Part shown: positions 52,092 to 60,294 of the stretch, in pieces
Position numbering within the stretch: the stretch's first letter is position 1
Layout: each line of letters begins with the position of its first letter
Origin: Micromonospora sonchi
GTDB taxonomy: Bacteria > Actinomycetota > Actinomycetes > Mycobacteriales > Micromonosporaceae
Length of the DNA stretch: 64,000 nucleotides
NCBI RefSeq assembly: GCF_014646235.1
Contig: NZ_BMNB01000020.1
Span: forward strand, 46,617 to 110,616
Reading direction: 5' to 3'
Made by a program: the position numbers and the translations under genes
Notes under the pieces: model-generated
What the model was told of the DNA's origin: nothing
Seen by the model: only the letters and a program-made list of their open reading frames with translations
The model's database searches: none

Positions 52092-52097
52092 CCGTGG

Positions 52098-52730
52098 TCA
52101 GCAGGTGTTCAACATGCTGCTGAGCGCCGACTTCTCGGCGCTGTCGACAGAGAGTGCGTAGTACCACTTCACCTGGATCCAGGCCCGGGCGTAGGTGCAG
52201 TGGAAGTCCGTCCGCGGCGGTTTCCACGCGGCCGGGTCCTTGTCGCCCTTGGCAGAGTTGACGCTGCCGGTGACCGCCCACAGCTCCGGGCCACCCAGGT
52301 CGTTGGCGTAGGTCTGACGCTGCGCGGTGCTCCAGGCCCAGGCCCCGGACCGCCAGGCCTCGGCGAGCGGCACGACGTGGTCGATGGAGATCTCGGCGGG
52401 ACTGGTACGCGTCAGCCCGTCATACGGGCTGTACCAGGACCCGGAGGTCGGGTAGCAGTTGGCGTCGACCGTGACGTTGCTGCCGTCGCGCTTGAGGACC
52501 TGTTCCCGGGTGTTGCAGGTGCCGGTGATCGTGATCCAGTGCGGGAACAGGTCACGTTGATAGCTGGACTGGTGGGACTCGGCAGCGACGGTGAGCGAGT
52601 TGAGCCGGCCCACCGCCGTGCTGTACGAGGGGATGTTGGGCGGGGTGGCCCGGGCCGGCGCCGGGACCACGAGGGTGGACAGGGCGACGGCGGTCACCGC
52701 GACGAGGGTGACCCTGAGTAGACGAACCAC
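52098..52730 (-). CDS. Secreted HNH-type nuclease
   Basis: 210 residues with a signal peptide (1-28, ending APARA). The mature protein carries the HNH/DUF1524-like core: SPAEISIDHVVPLAEAWRSG (Asp-His pair), NDLGGPELWAVTGSVNSAKG with the central Asn residues, and KGDKDPAAWKPP, followed by HCTYARAWIQVKWYYALSVD. Four Cys residues could form disulfides. Exported HNH nucleases of this type are common in Streptomyces and Micromonospora, degrading external DNA for nutrition or defence. It is convergent with the lipid operon and has no operon partner. Confidence 0.9.
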   Translation of the reverse strand: MVRLLRVTLVAVTAVALSTLVVPAPARATPPNIPSYSTAVGRLNSLTVAAESHQSSYQRDLFPHWITITGTCNTREQVLKRDGSNVTVDANCYPTSGSWYSPYDGLTRTSPAEISIDHVVPLAEAWRSGAWAWSTAQRQTYANDLGGPELWAVTGSVNSAKGDKDPAAWKPPRTDFHCTYARAWIQVKWYYALSVDSAEKSALSSMLNTC

Positions 52731-53090
52731 TGGACGACTCCTTGCTGTCGCCTGCCACGGCGGGCGGAGGCCCGCGCTGACGGCACCGCAGGGACGACAC
52801 GGATTGTCGCAAACATAGAAATCTTTGAATCAGATAGCGCGGCAAGCCTCGGTTAATCAAGCGCCTGGTCGAGTCTTGTCGGTAACTGTCGTCGGCGTGT
52901 CCGCTCGGTGAGCGGGCAGCCGAGGGTCGTGGTGTGGGGGTGTGGCCCTGTCGAGCTGAGAGCGTGCGCGGATCGCGATGATCGACGGGCGGCTCAGGGT
53001 GGCGTGGGGTGGCGTGGCTGACGGGCCTGCGGCATTCCGCAGGGCTGGATCGGCAGGATGGCAAGCCGATGGTGCCGCGCGCGGGGCCTT

Positions 53091-53158
<68 letters not shown>

Positions 53159-53302
53159 TGATCATCGCCTGGTCGGTGTGCCGCCCGGCGCGGGGGTGGT
53201 GATAGCGCAGACGAGTCAGCTCGACAGCGGCCGGCAGCGACATCATCTGGGCCCGAAACATCCGCCCCGGGTGTTGGAGAGACCGGCAATCAGGTGGTGG
53301 CG

Positions 53303-53358
53303 AGGTGGGCCCAGGGGATGGTGGGTCCAGGGGATGGTGGGCCCAGGCGAGGTGGGCG
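53303..53358 (+). repeat. 16-bp tandem repeat, about 3.5 copies
   Basis: The unit TGGTGGGTCCAGGGGA occurs at 53319-53334, with close variants at 53303-53318 and 53335-53350 and a partial copy at 53351-53358. It directly precedes the degenerate array. No function is apparent. Confidence 0.85.
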
Positions 53359-53378
53359 CGGTTGCTGGAGGTGTGGGC

Positions 53379-53560
53379 GGCACGGGTTGCGGCATGTCGG
53401 GGTGTTCGGGTGCCCGGGGATGGCGCGAGTTGCGGCATGTCGGGGTGTCCGGCCTTGTGGGTGGCGCAGGTTGCGGGATGTGGGGGTGTCCGGGCCGCTT
53501 GAGACCGCGGATTGCGGCATCCTGCGAGCAGAGCCGCGGATTGCGGCATCCTGCGAGCAG
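53379..53560 (-). repeat. Second copy of the GCCGCAAC repeat array, inverted
   Basis: Units at 53379-53410 (GGGTTGCGGCATGTCGGGGT), 53422-53452, 53462-53493, 53501-53530 and 53531-53560 (ATTGCGGCATCCTGCGAGCA). On the minus strand they read two GGATGCCGCAA units followed by three CCCGACATGCCGCAA-type units, the same order as the array at 13150-13335. The best pair matches at about 30 of 33 positions. Confidence 0.75.
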
Positions 53561-53721
53561 CGCCGCGAGGTGCGGTGTCGTGTGCGACGGGTGCGGTTGC
53601 GCAGGTGTCTCATCGCCCGGCCGGGTTGACGTGCCAGGGCCCGCCGCCGCCCGGTTGCCGATCGCCCTACCGGCAGGACTTCTAACCAGGTGCGTGACGC
53701 CGGTTGACCCCGGCGCCCGCT

Positions 53722-55035
53722 CTAGGGTGCCGGGGTCCGGCTGACCGTACGGATGTAGCCGTTGAGCAGGGCGAAGTCGCGGCACTGGCCGCCGCCCCCA
53801 CCGGCCCCGTCCAGTGCGGTGCCCGCCCGTCGGCAGTTGACCCGCAGGCTCACCACCGCGCCGGCGGGAACCTCGATCGGGGACACCACGTGGTAGTCCA
53901 GGTCGCGGAAGTTCTGCAACGCGACGGTCTGCACCGTCGTCCCGTCGATCACCAGGTCGAGACGCCCCTCGTCCCCCTGCGGGTTCTGCAGGAAGATGTC
54001 GGTCAGCACGAAGACCCGCCGGGACGGCACCGTGTACTGGTCGGTGCGGGTGGCGCGCGCCGGCGCGGTGACAGCGAGCCGTCGGCTGAAGGACCGGGCA
54101 CCGGGCGGCAGCGCGGGCACCCCCACCGGCGGGCTGGCGCTGGGGCTGGGCCGCGGCGGGGCCGGCGCGGCGCTGACCGCCGCGGCCGCCTGGTCGGCCT
54201 TGGTCTGGGCCTCCTGGGCCCGGGTGTCGGCGGCCCGAGCCTGTTGGGCCACCGGAGCGACCTGCTCCTGCGCGGCCTCCTCGGCGAGCGACTTCACCGT
54301 CGGGCGCAGCAACGCGTACCACAGACCCGCGCCCAGCAGCGCGAGCACCAGCAGCGCCGCCACCACCCGGCCGATGCCCTGCGGGAGCACCGGCTCCTGC
54401 ACCGTGGCGGCGTCGAGCCGGGCCGGCGGAAGGTCGTCGGTGACCACGTCGACCTGGAACGGCAAGGTGACCGGTTGGCCCCGCCACAGCAGCTTGCGGG
54501 CCCGGGCGCGGACCTGGACGAACGCGGCCTCACCCGGTGCGACGGTCAGCTCCGCCGGGCGGATCGCGAACGCGAGCCGGTTGTTCGGGTCACTGCCGTT
54601 CAGCGCCACGCCGAGCGGGATGTTGCCGACGTTGGCCACCGACACCTCGTGCCGACCGGTACGCCGCCCGCGCGAGGTGCGCGGCAGGATCTCCGGTGTC
54701 ACCGCCGAGAACGGCAGCACCCGTACGGTGCCCTCCGGCACCACCTGCGTGTCCGGGCTCTCGGCCGGGGTGACCCGCACCGCGAACGGCCGTTCCCCGG
54801 CCACCACCTGCGCCGAGCGGGGCGGCTGGAAGTGGACGACGACGGACCCGGTGTCGCCGGGATAGACCGTGACAACGGGCGGCTCCACGCTGGTCCAGCC
54901 GGCCGGCTCGCCGAGCACTTCGATCGCGTACGACTCGACGATCGGCCCGGTGTTGCGGATCTCGAGCCGGCAACTCGCCTCGCTGCCCGGGCTGACCACG
55001 ACCAGGTCTGCGTCCAGGTAGGCCTCGGTGCTCAT
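53722..55035 (-). CDS. Membrane-anchored beta-sandwich protein of the eCIS locus
   Basis: 437 residues. The N-terminal half (about 1-215) is two immunoglobulin-like beta domains of the kind seen in NEW3/CARDB proteins (SCRLEIRNTGPIVESYAIEV, ANVGNIPLGVALNG) and has no signal peptide, so it should be cytoplasmic. One transmembrane helix (about 222-244, VVAALLVLALLGAGLWYALL) follows. Then a predicted coiled coil of Ala/Gln/Glu (about 247-285), a Pro/Ser linker and an outer beta-domain (about 310-437) ending near a Cys pair. It is divergent from the LuxR-type gene. A role as sensor or membrane anchor for the injection system is inferred from position only. Confidence 0.72.
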   Translation of the reverse strand: MSTEAYLDADLVVVSPGSEASCRLEIRNTGPIVESYAIEVLGEPAGWTSVEPPVVTVYPGDTGSVVVHFQPPRSAQVVAGERPFAVRVTPAESPDTQVVPEGTVRVLPFSAVTPEILPRTSRGRRTGRHEVSVANVGNIPLGVALNGSDPNNRLAFAIRPAELTVAPGEAAFVQVRARARKLLWRGQPVTLPFQVDVVTDDLPPARLDAATVQEPVLPQGIGRVVAALLVLALLGAGLWYALLRPTVKSLAEEAAQEQVAPVAQQARAADTRAQEAQTKADQAAAAVSAAPAPPRPSPSASPPVGVPALPPGARSFSRRLAVTAPARATRTDQYTVPSRRVFVLTDIFLQNPQGDEGRLDLVIDGTTVQTVALQNFRDLDYHVVSPIEVPAGAVVSLRVNCRRAGTALDGAGGGGGQCRDFALLNGYIRTVSRTPAP

Positions 55036-55196
55036 GGCCGCGACTCTAGGATCGACCGGGGCGGTTCAATCAAACATAGAGGAAGACCTTCGGGCAACGC
55101 GTACGGGCCGTTGAGTCCACGTTGACTGCACGATTGGTGCCCAGGGCGATACTCACCGCGACGTGTCGTTCGACTGTGCGCTGCTTGGGGGAGCCA

Positions 55197-55820
55197 ATGC
55201 GACGTCTGCCCGTCCACCTCTACTCCACTGACGTGATCTCACGCGCCGGCGTTGTCAGCCAACTCCGGCCCCGCCCGGAGGTGTTGCTGCTCGACGAGTC
55301 CGAAGCGGACCAGGCGGACGTCGCCGTGATCGTCAGCGACAGCATCGACGAGCCGGCCCTGCGTACGCTGCGGGGGCTGCGCAGCCGGAGCCGGTCCGCC
55401 CTGGTGCTGGTGGTCACCCAGACCGACGACGCCGGTCTGGTGGCCGCCGTGGAGCACGGGGTCGCCGGCATCGTGCGCCGGTCGGAGGCGAGCGCGGACC
55501 GGCTGGTGGCGGTGATCCAGGCCGCCGCGGCCGGTGAGGGCGCGGTGCCACCGGACCTGCTGGGCCGGCTGTTGCAGCAGGTCGGGACGTTGCAGCGGGA
55601 GGTGCTCGGGCCGCGCGGGCTGACCTTCGCCGGGCTGGCCGAGCGGGAGGTGGAGGTGCTGCGGCTGGTCGCCGACGGCTTCGACACCGCCGAGATCGCC
55701 AGGAAGCTGTCCTACTCGCAGCGGACGATCAAGAACATTCTGCACGACGTGACGAACCGGCTGCATCTACGCAACCGCTGCCACGCGGTAGCGTACGCGC
55801 TGCGCAACGGCCTGATCTGA
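55197..55820 (+). CDS. LuxR-family regulator with a degenerate receiver-like N-terminus
   Basis: 207 residues from ATG 55197 (GGGGGAG just upstream). The C-terminal LuxR HTH (about 145-205) is clear: LTFAGLAEREVEVLRLVADG, FDTAEIARKLSYSQRTIKNI, LHDVTNRLHLRNR. The N-terminal ~125 residues have a receiver-like alternating beta/alpha pattern (HLYSTDVISRAGVVSQL, VLLLDESEADQADVAVIV) but lack the usual cluster of acidic residues with a confident phosphoacceptor Asp, so activation may not be by phosphorylation. Placed between the divergent membrane protein and the vWA/TolB gene, it is the best candidate regulator of the eCIS genes. A palindrome lies 11 bases past its stop. Confidence 0.85.
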   Translation: MRRLPVHLYSTDVISRAGVVSQLRPRPEVLLLDESEADQADVAVIVSDSIDEPALRTLRGLRSRSRSALVLVVTQTDDAGLVAAVEHGVAGIVRRSEASADRLVAVIQAAAAGEGAVPPDLLGRLLQQVGTLQREVLGPRGLTFAGLAEREVEVLRLVADGFDTAEIARKLSYSQRTIKNILHDVTNRLHLRNRCHAVAYALRNGLI

Positions 55821-55830
55821 GAAGGCGGCT

Positions 55831-55846
55831 TTGCCCGTACGGGCAG
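55831..55846. promoter_or_regulatory. TTGCCC-N4-GGGCA palindrome ahead of the vWA/TolB gene
   Basis: TGCCCGTACGGGCA (55832-55845) is a perfect 14-bp palindrome centred about 99 bases upstream of the GTG at 55938. Related sites at 62456 and 63356 lie at similar distances from other eCIS-associated genes. An operator, possibly for the LuxR-type protein encoded next to it, is inferred. Confidence 0.5.
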
Positions 55847-55937
55847 TCGGCGCTGCCCGCAGGCCGGCCCGCACCGGCACGACCCGGGCGGACGCCGGCG
55901 GCCAGGGTGGTGGCACCGGTCTCCACGGGGAGGTGTC

Positions 55938-58900
55938 GTGCGCTGGGGCAACCGCCGCTGGGGTGTCATGGTGCTCGGGTTACTGGCCGGGCCGGCCCTG
56001 GTCGCGCCCGAACCGAGCGCGCCGGCGCCGCCGCCCGCGGCGCCCACGGCACCCGCGTCCGAGGTCGACCATCGACTCGGCTACGCCAGCAGCGAGCGGC
56101 CCACCCTGGTGGTCAGCCGGGCCGGCACCCGGGCCCCGGAACCGCTGCTGACCGAGGCCGAGCGCGGTGACGCCGAGCAGGACGCCGACGCGCGCGCCGG
56201 CCGGGTGGTCTGGGTCCTGCGCCGGGCCGCCGCCGACGGCGCCGACCTGGCCGGCGGCCTCTGGCTCCGCCGGCCGGGGGCGGCGCCGGTGCGGCTGGTC
56301 GGCGGCCCCGGCGCGGTCGCGCACCCGGCCCTGTCTCCCGACGGCCGGCGGATCGCTTTCACCAGCGACCGGGCCGGCAACGCCGACATCTGGGTGGTCG
56401 ACACCGACGGCAGCGGGCTGCGCCAGCTCACCGACCATCCGGCCGAGGACAGCTGGCCGACCTGGTCGCCCGACGGCACCCGGATCGCGTTCGCCAGCAC
56501 CCGGGCCGACCTCGCCGGTGACCTCTGGGTCATGCCGGCGGCCGGCGGCGGGCCGACCCGGCTGACCGACGGCCCGGCCGCCGACGGGCAGCCCGCCTGG
56601 TCGCCCGATGGTCGCCGAATCGCCTTCACCACCACCCGCTTCGCCCCGGCCACCGCCCCCGGCCGGCGTACGGTGGCCACCGTGGCCGCGACGGGCGGCG
56701 TGGTGACCCGGGCGCTACCCGGCCCCGGGGACGCCACCGAGCCGGCCTGGTCGCCGGACGGCACCCGGCTCGCCTTCACCGCCACCGACGCCGATCCGTC
56801 CGGCGACGTGCACGTCCTGCGGGACGGGCGGGTCACCCCGGTGGCCACCGGCCCGCTGCCCCAGCACCACCCGGCCTGGCGGGGCGACGACCTGATCTGG
56901 ACGGCCACCGACACCGACCGCACCGGCGACGTGTGGAGCGCCGACGCCTCCGGCGGCGACCGGCGGGATCTCACGGCCCGGCCGGGGCATGACGAGACCG
57001 GGCCGGCGTTCAGCCCGGACGGCAACCGGCTGGCCTACAGCGCCGAGCAGCCCGACGGCGGGGCCCGCATCGTCGTCGCCGACGCCACCGGCGCCGACCC
57101 GCAGGTGCTGGCGCCGCCGGGCACCATCGGGCAGGACCGGGACACGGACCCGACCTGGTCGCCGGACGGCACGGCGATCGCCTTCACCCGACAGTCGTCG
57201 GACCAGCGCCGACCGTCGCGGATCCTGGCCGTCTCGGTGACCGACGGGCGACTGCTCACCGAGGTGCCGATGCCCTGGTTCCTGCGCGGCACCGACGCGC
57301 AGCCGTCCTGGTCGCCGGACGGACGGCAGCTGGCCTTCGACCGGGACGCCTGGGCCCGGGACAGCGAACTCGAATGGCCCCTCGTGGACCGGCCCGCGCT
57401 GCCCGGCACCACGATCGATTTCACCCAGTCGGTGCGTACCCCGCAGATCCCACCCCGCCCCGACATCGTCTTCCTGGTCGACGACACCGGCTCGATGGCT
57501 GCGCCGGGCGAGGGCGGCGCGAGCGTGATCAGTCAGCTCAAGACCCGACTACCCGAGGTGATTGCCAGGGTCCGGGAAATCCAACAGGACCCCTACTTCG
57601 GCCTGGCGACGTTCAGCGGTCGGGCCAGCACAACCGGTGCACATGATCCCAACATGTACCTCCCCCGACAGACGTTGACCAACGACGACGATGCCATCAA
57701 CCAGGCGGTCGGGCAGCTGAACGCGAACAGCGACTTCGGTACGGAGAACTGGTTCTACGCGCTGTGGCAGCTCGCCGGCAACGTGGGAATCGGTTTCCGG
57801 GAGAAGAGCAGCCGGGTGGTGGTGTTGATCACCGACACCTACAGCGTGGACAAGACTTTCCCACCCCCGAATCAGGGCGAGATCAAAGAGGCCGAGCTCA
57901 TCACCAGGTTGCAACAGGCGGGGATCGCGGTGATCGGCGTGTCCATCACCAGCTCCGGAGGCGAGCTCGGACTCCACTACGACGAGGCAGCCAAAAACAT
58001 CACCACGGCAACCAAAGGTGCGCTCACCGCCGACAGCAACCCCGGGCAAATGATCGAGGCGATCATCGACGCCGTCCGCAAGCTCAAGGTCACCGTCAAA
58101 CCCACCGTCACCAGGTGCGACGACGGCCTCTCCGTCAGCTTCGATCCCGACCCCGCCCAGGTGGATGCCGGCACCCGGGCACAGATCCGGGAAATCATCA
58201 CCGTCGCGCCGGACGCGGTTCCCGGGTCGGTGCTGCGCTGCACGCTGTTCTTCGACCTCGACCCGGCGCAGCCCAACCGCGACGCCGAACAGGAGCTCAT
58301 CGTCCGGGTGGCCCAGCCCGGCGCGCCCTTCGTCCGCGTCGACGACCTGCGCGTACCACCAACCGGGCCACAGGGCGCGCGGGTCAACTATCAGGCGTCG
58401 GCAGTGGACGGCGTCGGCCGACCGCTGCCGGTGCGCTGCCAGCCGCCGCCCGGTTCGCTGTTCCCGATCGGGCAGACCGTGGTGACCTGCACGGCCACCG
58501 ATCGCGCCGGCCGGACCTGGTCCGACCCTGGTCTGATCGTCGTGGCCGACCCGGCGGCCCAGGGGCGCCGGATCTGGCTGGCCCGCCTCGACGGCGACCC
58601 CGCCGGCACGCTTACCGTCACCGACCAGTGGGATCTCAGCGCCCGGGTGGGCGAGGGCTGCCCGAGCCGCTCCGCTGACCGGGCGCCGGCCTGGTCGCCC
58701 GACGGCGGCGCCATCGCGTACGCCGACAGCGCCGGCGACCTGTGCGTGGTACGCCCCGACGGTACCGGCGCGCGTCATCCGCTCGCCGCCAGCGATCGCG
58801 ACGGCCGTACGGTGACCGATCCGGCCTGGTCCCCGGACGGCCGACGGATCGCGGTGGCGTTGAGCCGCCTCCCGGCGTCGGAACCTGCGGCGAGCGGCGG

Positions 58901-59660
58901 CTCGGACATCGTGGTGCTGCCCAGCGGCGGCGGCCCGGCCACCCCGGTGATCCGTGAGGTGGGCCGTCAACCAGCGTTCCAACGCCTGCCGGTACCCGAC
59001 CTGAGCCTGACCGTCTCGGTGAGCGGCCAGCCCGGCTACGTGGGCGGCGACCCGAGCACCGTCACCTTCACCGTGCGCAACACCACCGACCTGCCGGCCG
59101 ACAACGCCTGGCTGGACATCACCGCGCCCACGCCGCTGCTGCCGCTGGTCACCACCGACGCGCGCTGCGACGCCGAGCGGCGGTTCTGCCAGCTTGGCAC
59201 GCTCGGCCCCGGCACCCAGCAGGTGATCAGGGTGGTGCTGCCCGCGCGGGCAGCGGTCGCCGCGCCGGTCGGCGGCCGGCTCACCGCGACCGTACGACAG
59301 GTGTCGGCGACGCGTACCGCGCAGGCGCCGGTGCGGGTGCTGGCCCCCCGGGTACGCCTCGACCCGACGATCGGCCCGCCCGGCTTCGTCACCGCGGCGA
59401 TCGGCACCGACTTCCCGCCCGGGGCGCGGGTGCGGTTGAGCTGGTCACCGGGGATCACCACCACTCCGGACACGGTGACAGTGGCGGCGGACGGCAGCTT
59501 CCGCACCCAGGTCCTGGTGCTGCGCAAGGACGTCCTGGGTCCCCGCGAGCTGACCGCCGAGCGGGTCTCCGGGCGCGCCTTCGCGCCGGTACGCGCGCCC
59601 GAGCCGTTCCTGGTGGTGCCGCGTGGGCTCGGTCCGCCCGCGTTCACCGGGCGGGGGTGA
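55938..59660 (+). CDS. TolB-type propeller protein with inserted vWA domain
   Basis: 1,240 residues, GTG start with GGGAGG ahead. Short hydrophobic N-terminus (WGVMVLGLLAGPALVA), probably a signal peptide or anchor. TolB/WD40-like blades (about 100-480) repeat (P)xWSPDG(T/R)xIAF. A von Willebrand A domain (about 508-690) follows with MIDAS residues DDTGSMA and LITDTYSVD. Then come an HYR-like beta domain (about 770-880, ending VVTCTATDRAG), two further propeller blades (about 930-1020), a DUF11-like domain (about 1030-1130, VTFTVRNTTDLPADNAWLDI) and a final beta domain. Propellers plus MIDAS suggest extracellular protein binding. It precedes the Pvc16 gene by four bases. Confidence 0.82.
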   Translation: MRWGNRRWGVMVLGLLAGPALVAPEPSAPAPPPAAPTAPASEVDHRLGYASSERPTLVVSRAGTRAPEPLLTEAERGDAEQDADARAGRVVWVLRRAAADGADLAGGLWLRRPGAAPVRLVGGPGAVAHPALSPDGRRIAFTSDRAGNADIWVVDTDGSGLRQLTDHPAEDSWPTWSPDGTRIAFASTRADLAGDLWVMPAAGGGPTRLTDGPAADGQPAWSPDGRRIAFTTTRFAPATAPGRRTVATVAATGGVVTRALPGPGDATEPAWSPDGTRLAFTATDADPSGDVHVLRDGRVTPVATGPLPQHHPAWRGDDLIWTATDTDRTGDVWSADASGGDRRDLTARPGHDETGPAFSPDGNRLAYSAEQPDGGARIVVADATGADPQVLAPPGTIGQDRDTDPTWSPDGTAIAFTRQSSDQRRPSRILAVSVTDGRLLTEVPMPWFLRGTDAQPSWSPDGRQLAFDRDAWARDSELEWPLVDRPALPGTTIDFTQSVRTPQIPPRPDIVFLVDDTGSMAAPGEGGASVISQLKTRLPEVIARVREIQQDPYFGLATFSGRASTTGAHDPNMYLPRQTLTNDDDAINQAVGQLNANSDFGTENWFYALWQLAGNVGIGFREKSSRVVVLITDTYSVDKTFPPPNQGEIKEAELITRLQQAGIAVIGVSITSSGGELGLHYDEAAKNITTATKGALTADSNPGQMIEAIIDAVRKLKVTVKPTVTRCDDGLSVSFDPDPAQVDAGTRAQIREIITVAPDAVPGSVLRCTLFFDLDPAQPNRDAEQELIVRVAQPGAPFVRVDDLRVPPTGPQGARVNYQASAVDGVGRPLPVRCQPPPGSLFPIGQTVVTCTATDRAGRTWSDPGLIVVADPAAQGRRIWLARLDGDPAGTLTVTDQWDLSARVGEGCPSRSADRAPAWSPDGGAIAYADSAGDLCVVRPDGTGARHPLAASDRDGRTVTDPAWSPDGRRIAVALSRLPASEPAASGGSDIVVLPSGGGPATPVIREVGRQPAFQRLPVPDLSLTVSVSGQPGYVGGDPSTVTFTVRNTTDLPADNAWLDITAPTPLLPLVTTDARCDAERRFCQLGTLGPGTQQVIRVVLPARAAVAAPVGGRLTATVRQVSATRTAQAPVRVLAPRVRLDPTIGPPGFVTAAIGTDFPPGARVRLSWSPGITTTPDTVTVAADGSFRTQVLVLRKDVLGPRELTAERVSGRAFAPVRAPEPFLVVPRGLGPPAFTGRG

Positions 59661-59664
59661 GGCG

Positions 59665-60291
59665 ATGATCCACGAAATCGACGACGCGCTGCGCCGGCTG
59701 GTGCGGGACGAGGCGCTGCCCGGGTCCGGGGTGGAGATCGTGCTGGAGGCACCGACGAAGGAGTGGGCGGCCCGGCGCAACGCCCCCACCGTCAACCTCT
59801 ACCTCTACGACATCCGCGAGGATCTGCGCCGGCGCTCCCGGGGCCTGATCAACGAGTACGACGAGCGGGGCCAGGTGGTACGCCGGGTCGCCCCACCCCG
59901 CTACATGAAGCTGTCCTACCTGGTCACCGCCTGGACGCAGCGGCCGGAGGACGAGCACCGGCTGCTCTCCTCGCTGCTGCTGTGCTTCCTGCGCTTCGAC
60001 GCCGTACCGGCGGCCGTGCTGACCGGCTCGGTGGCCACCATCGGCATGCCGGTGCCGATGACGGTCGCGCTGCCGCCCCCCGAGGACCGGGCCTTCGCCG
60101 ACGTCTGGACCGCCCTCGGCGGTGAGTTGAAACCCTCGCTCGACCTGGTGGTCAGCACCCCGGTCGACAGCGGTCGCGAGGTGCCGGTCGGGCCGCCGGC
60201 CTACGAGGGCGTGGTCGCCGAGGTCGCCGACACCACCACCGGCGGTGAGGCCGACCGCGTCGGGCACCGTCCGGCTCGGACCGGGCGCTGA
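59665..60291 (+). CDS. Pvc16/DUF4255-family eCIS protein
   Basis: 208 residues from ATG 59665. The N-terminal ~170 residues match the Pvc16_N/DUF4255 family: IHEIDDALRRLVRDEALPGS, EWAARRNAPTVNLYLYDIRE, RYMKLSYLVTAWTQRPEDEH, LLSSLLLCFLRFDAVP. In characterised contractile injection systems this protein caps the tail (sheath/tube terminator). The start lies four bases after the previous stop, and the gene is followed immediately by the AAA+ ATPase, the conserved Pvc16-Pvc15 pair order. The C-terminal 30 residues are disordered. Confidence 0.88.
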   Translation: MIHEIDDALRRLVRDEALPGSGVEIVLEAPTKEWAARRNAPTVNLYLYDIREDLRRRSRGLINEYDERGQVVRRVAPPRYMKLSYLVTAWTQRPEDEHRLLSSLLLCFLRFDAVPAAVLTGSVATIGMPVPMTVALPPPEDRAFADVWTALGGELKPSLDLVVSTPVDSGREVPVGPPAYEGVVAEVADTTTGGEADRVGHRPARTGR

Positions 60292-60294
60292 CGC

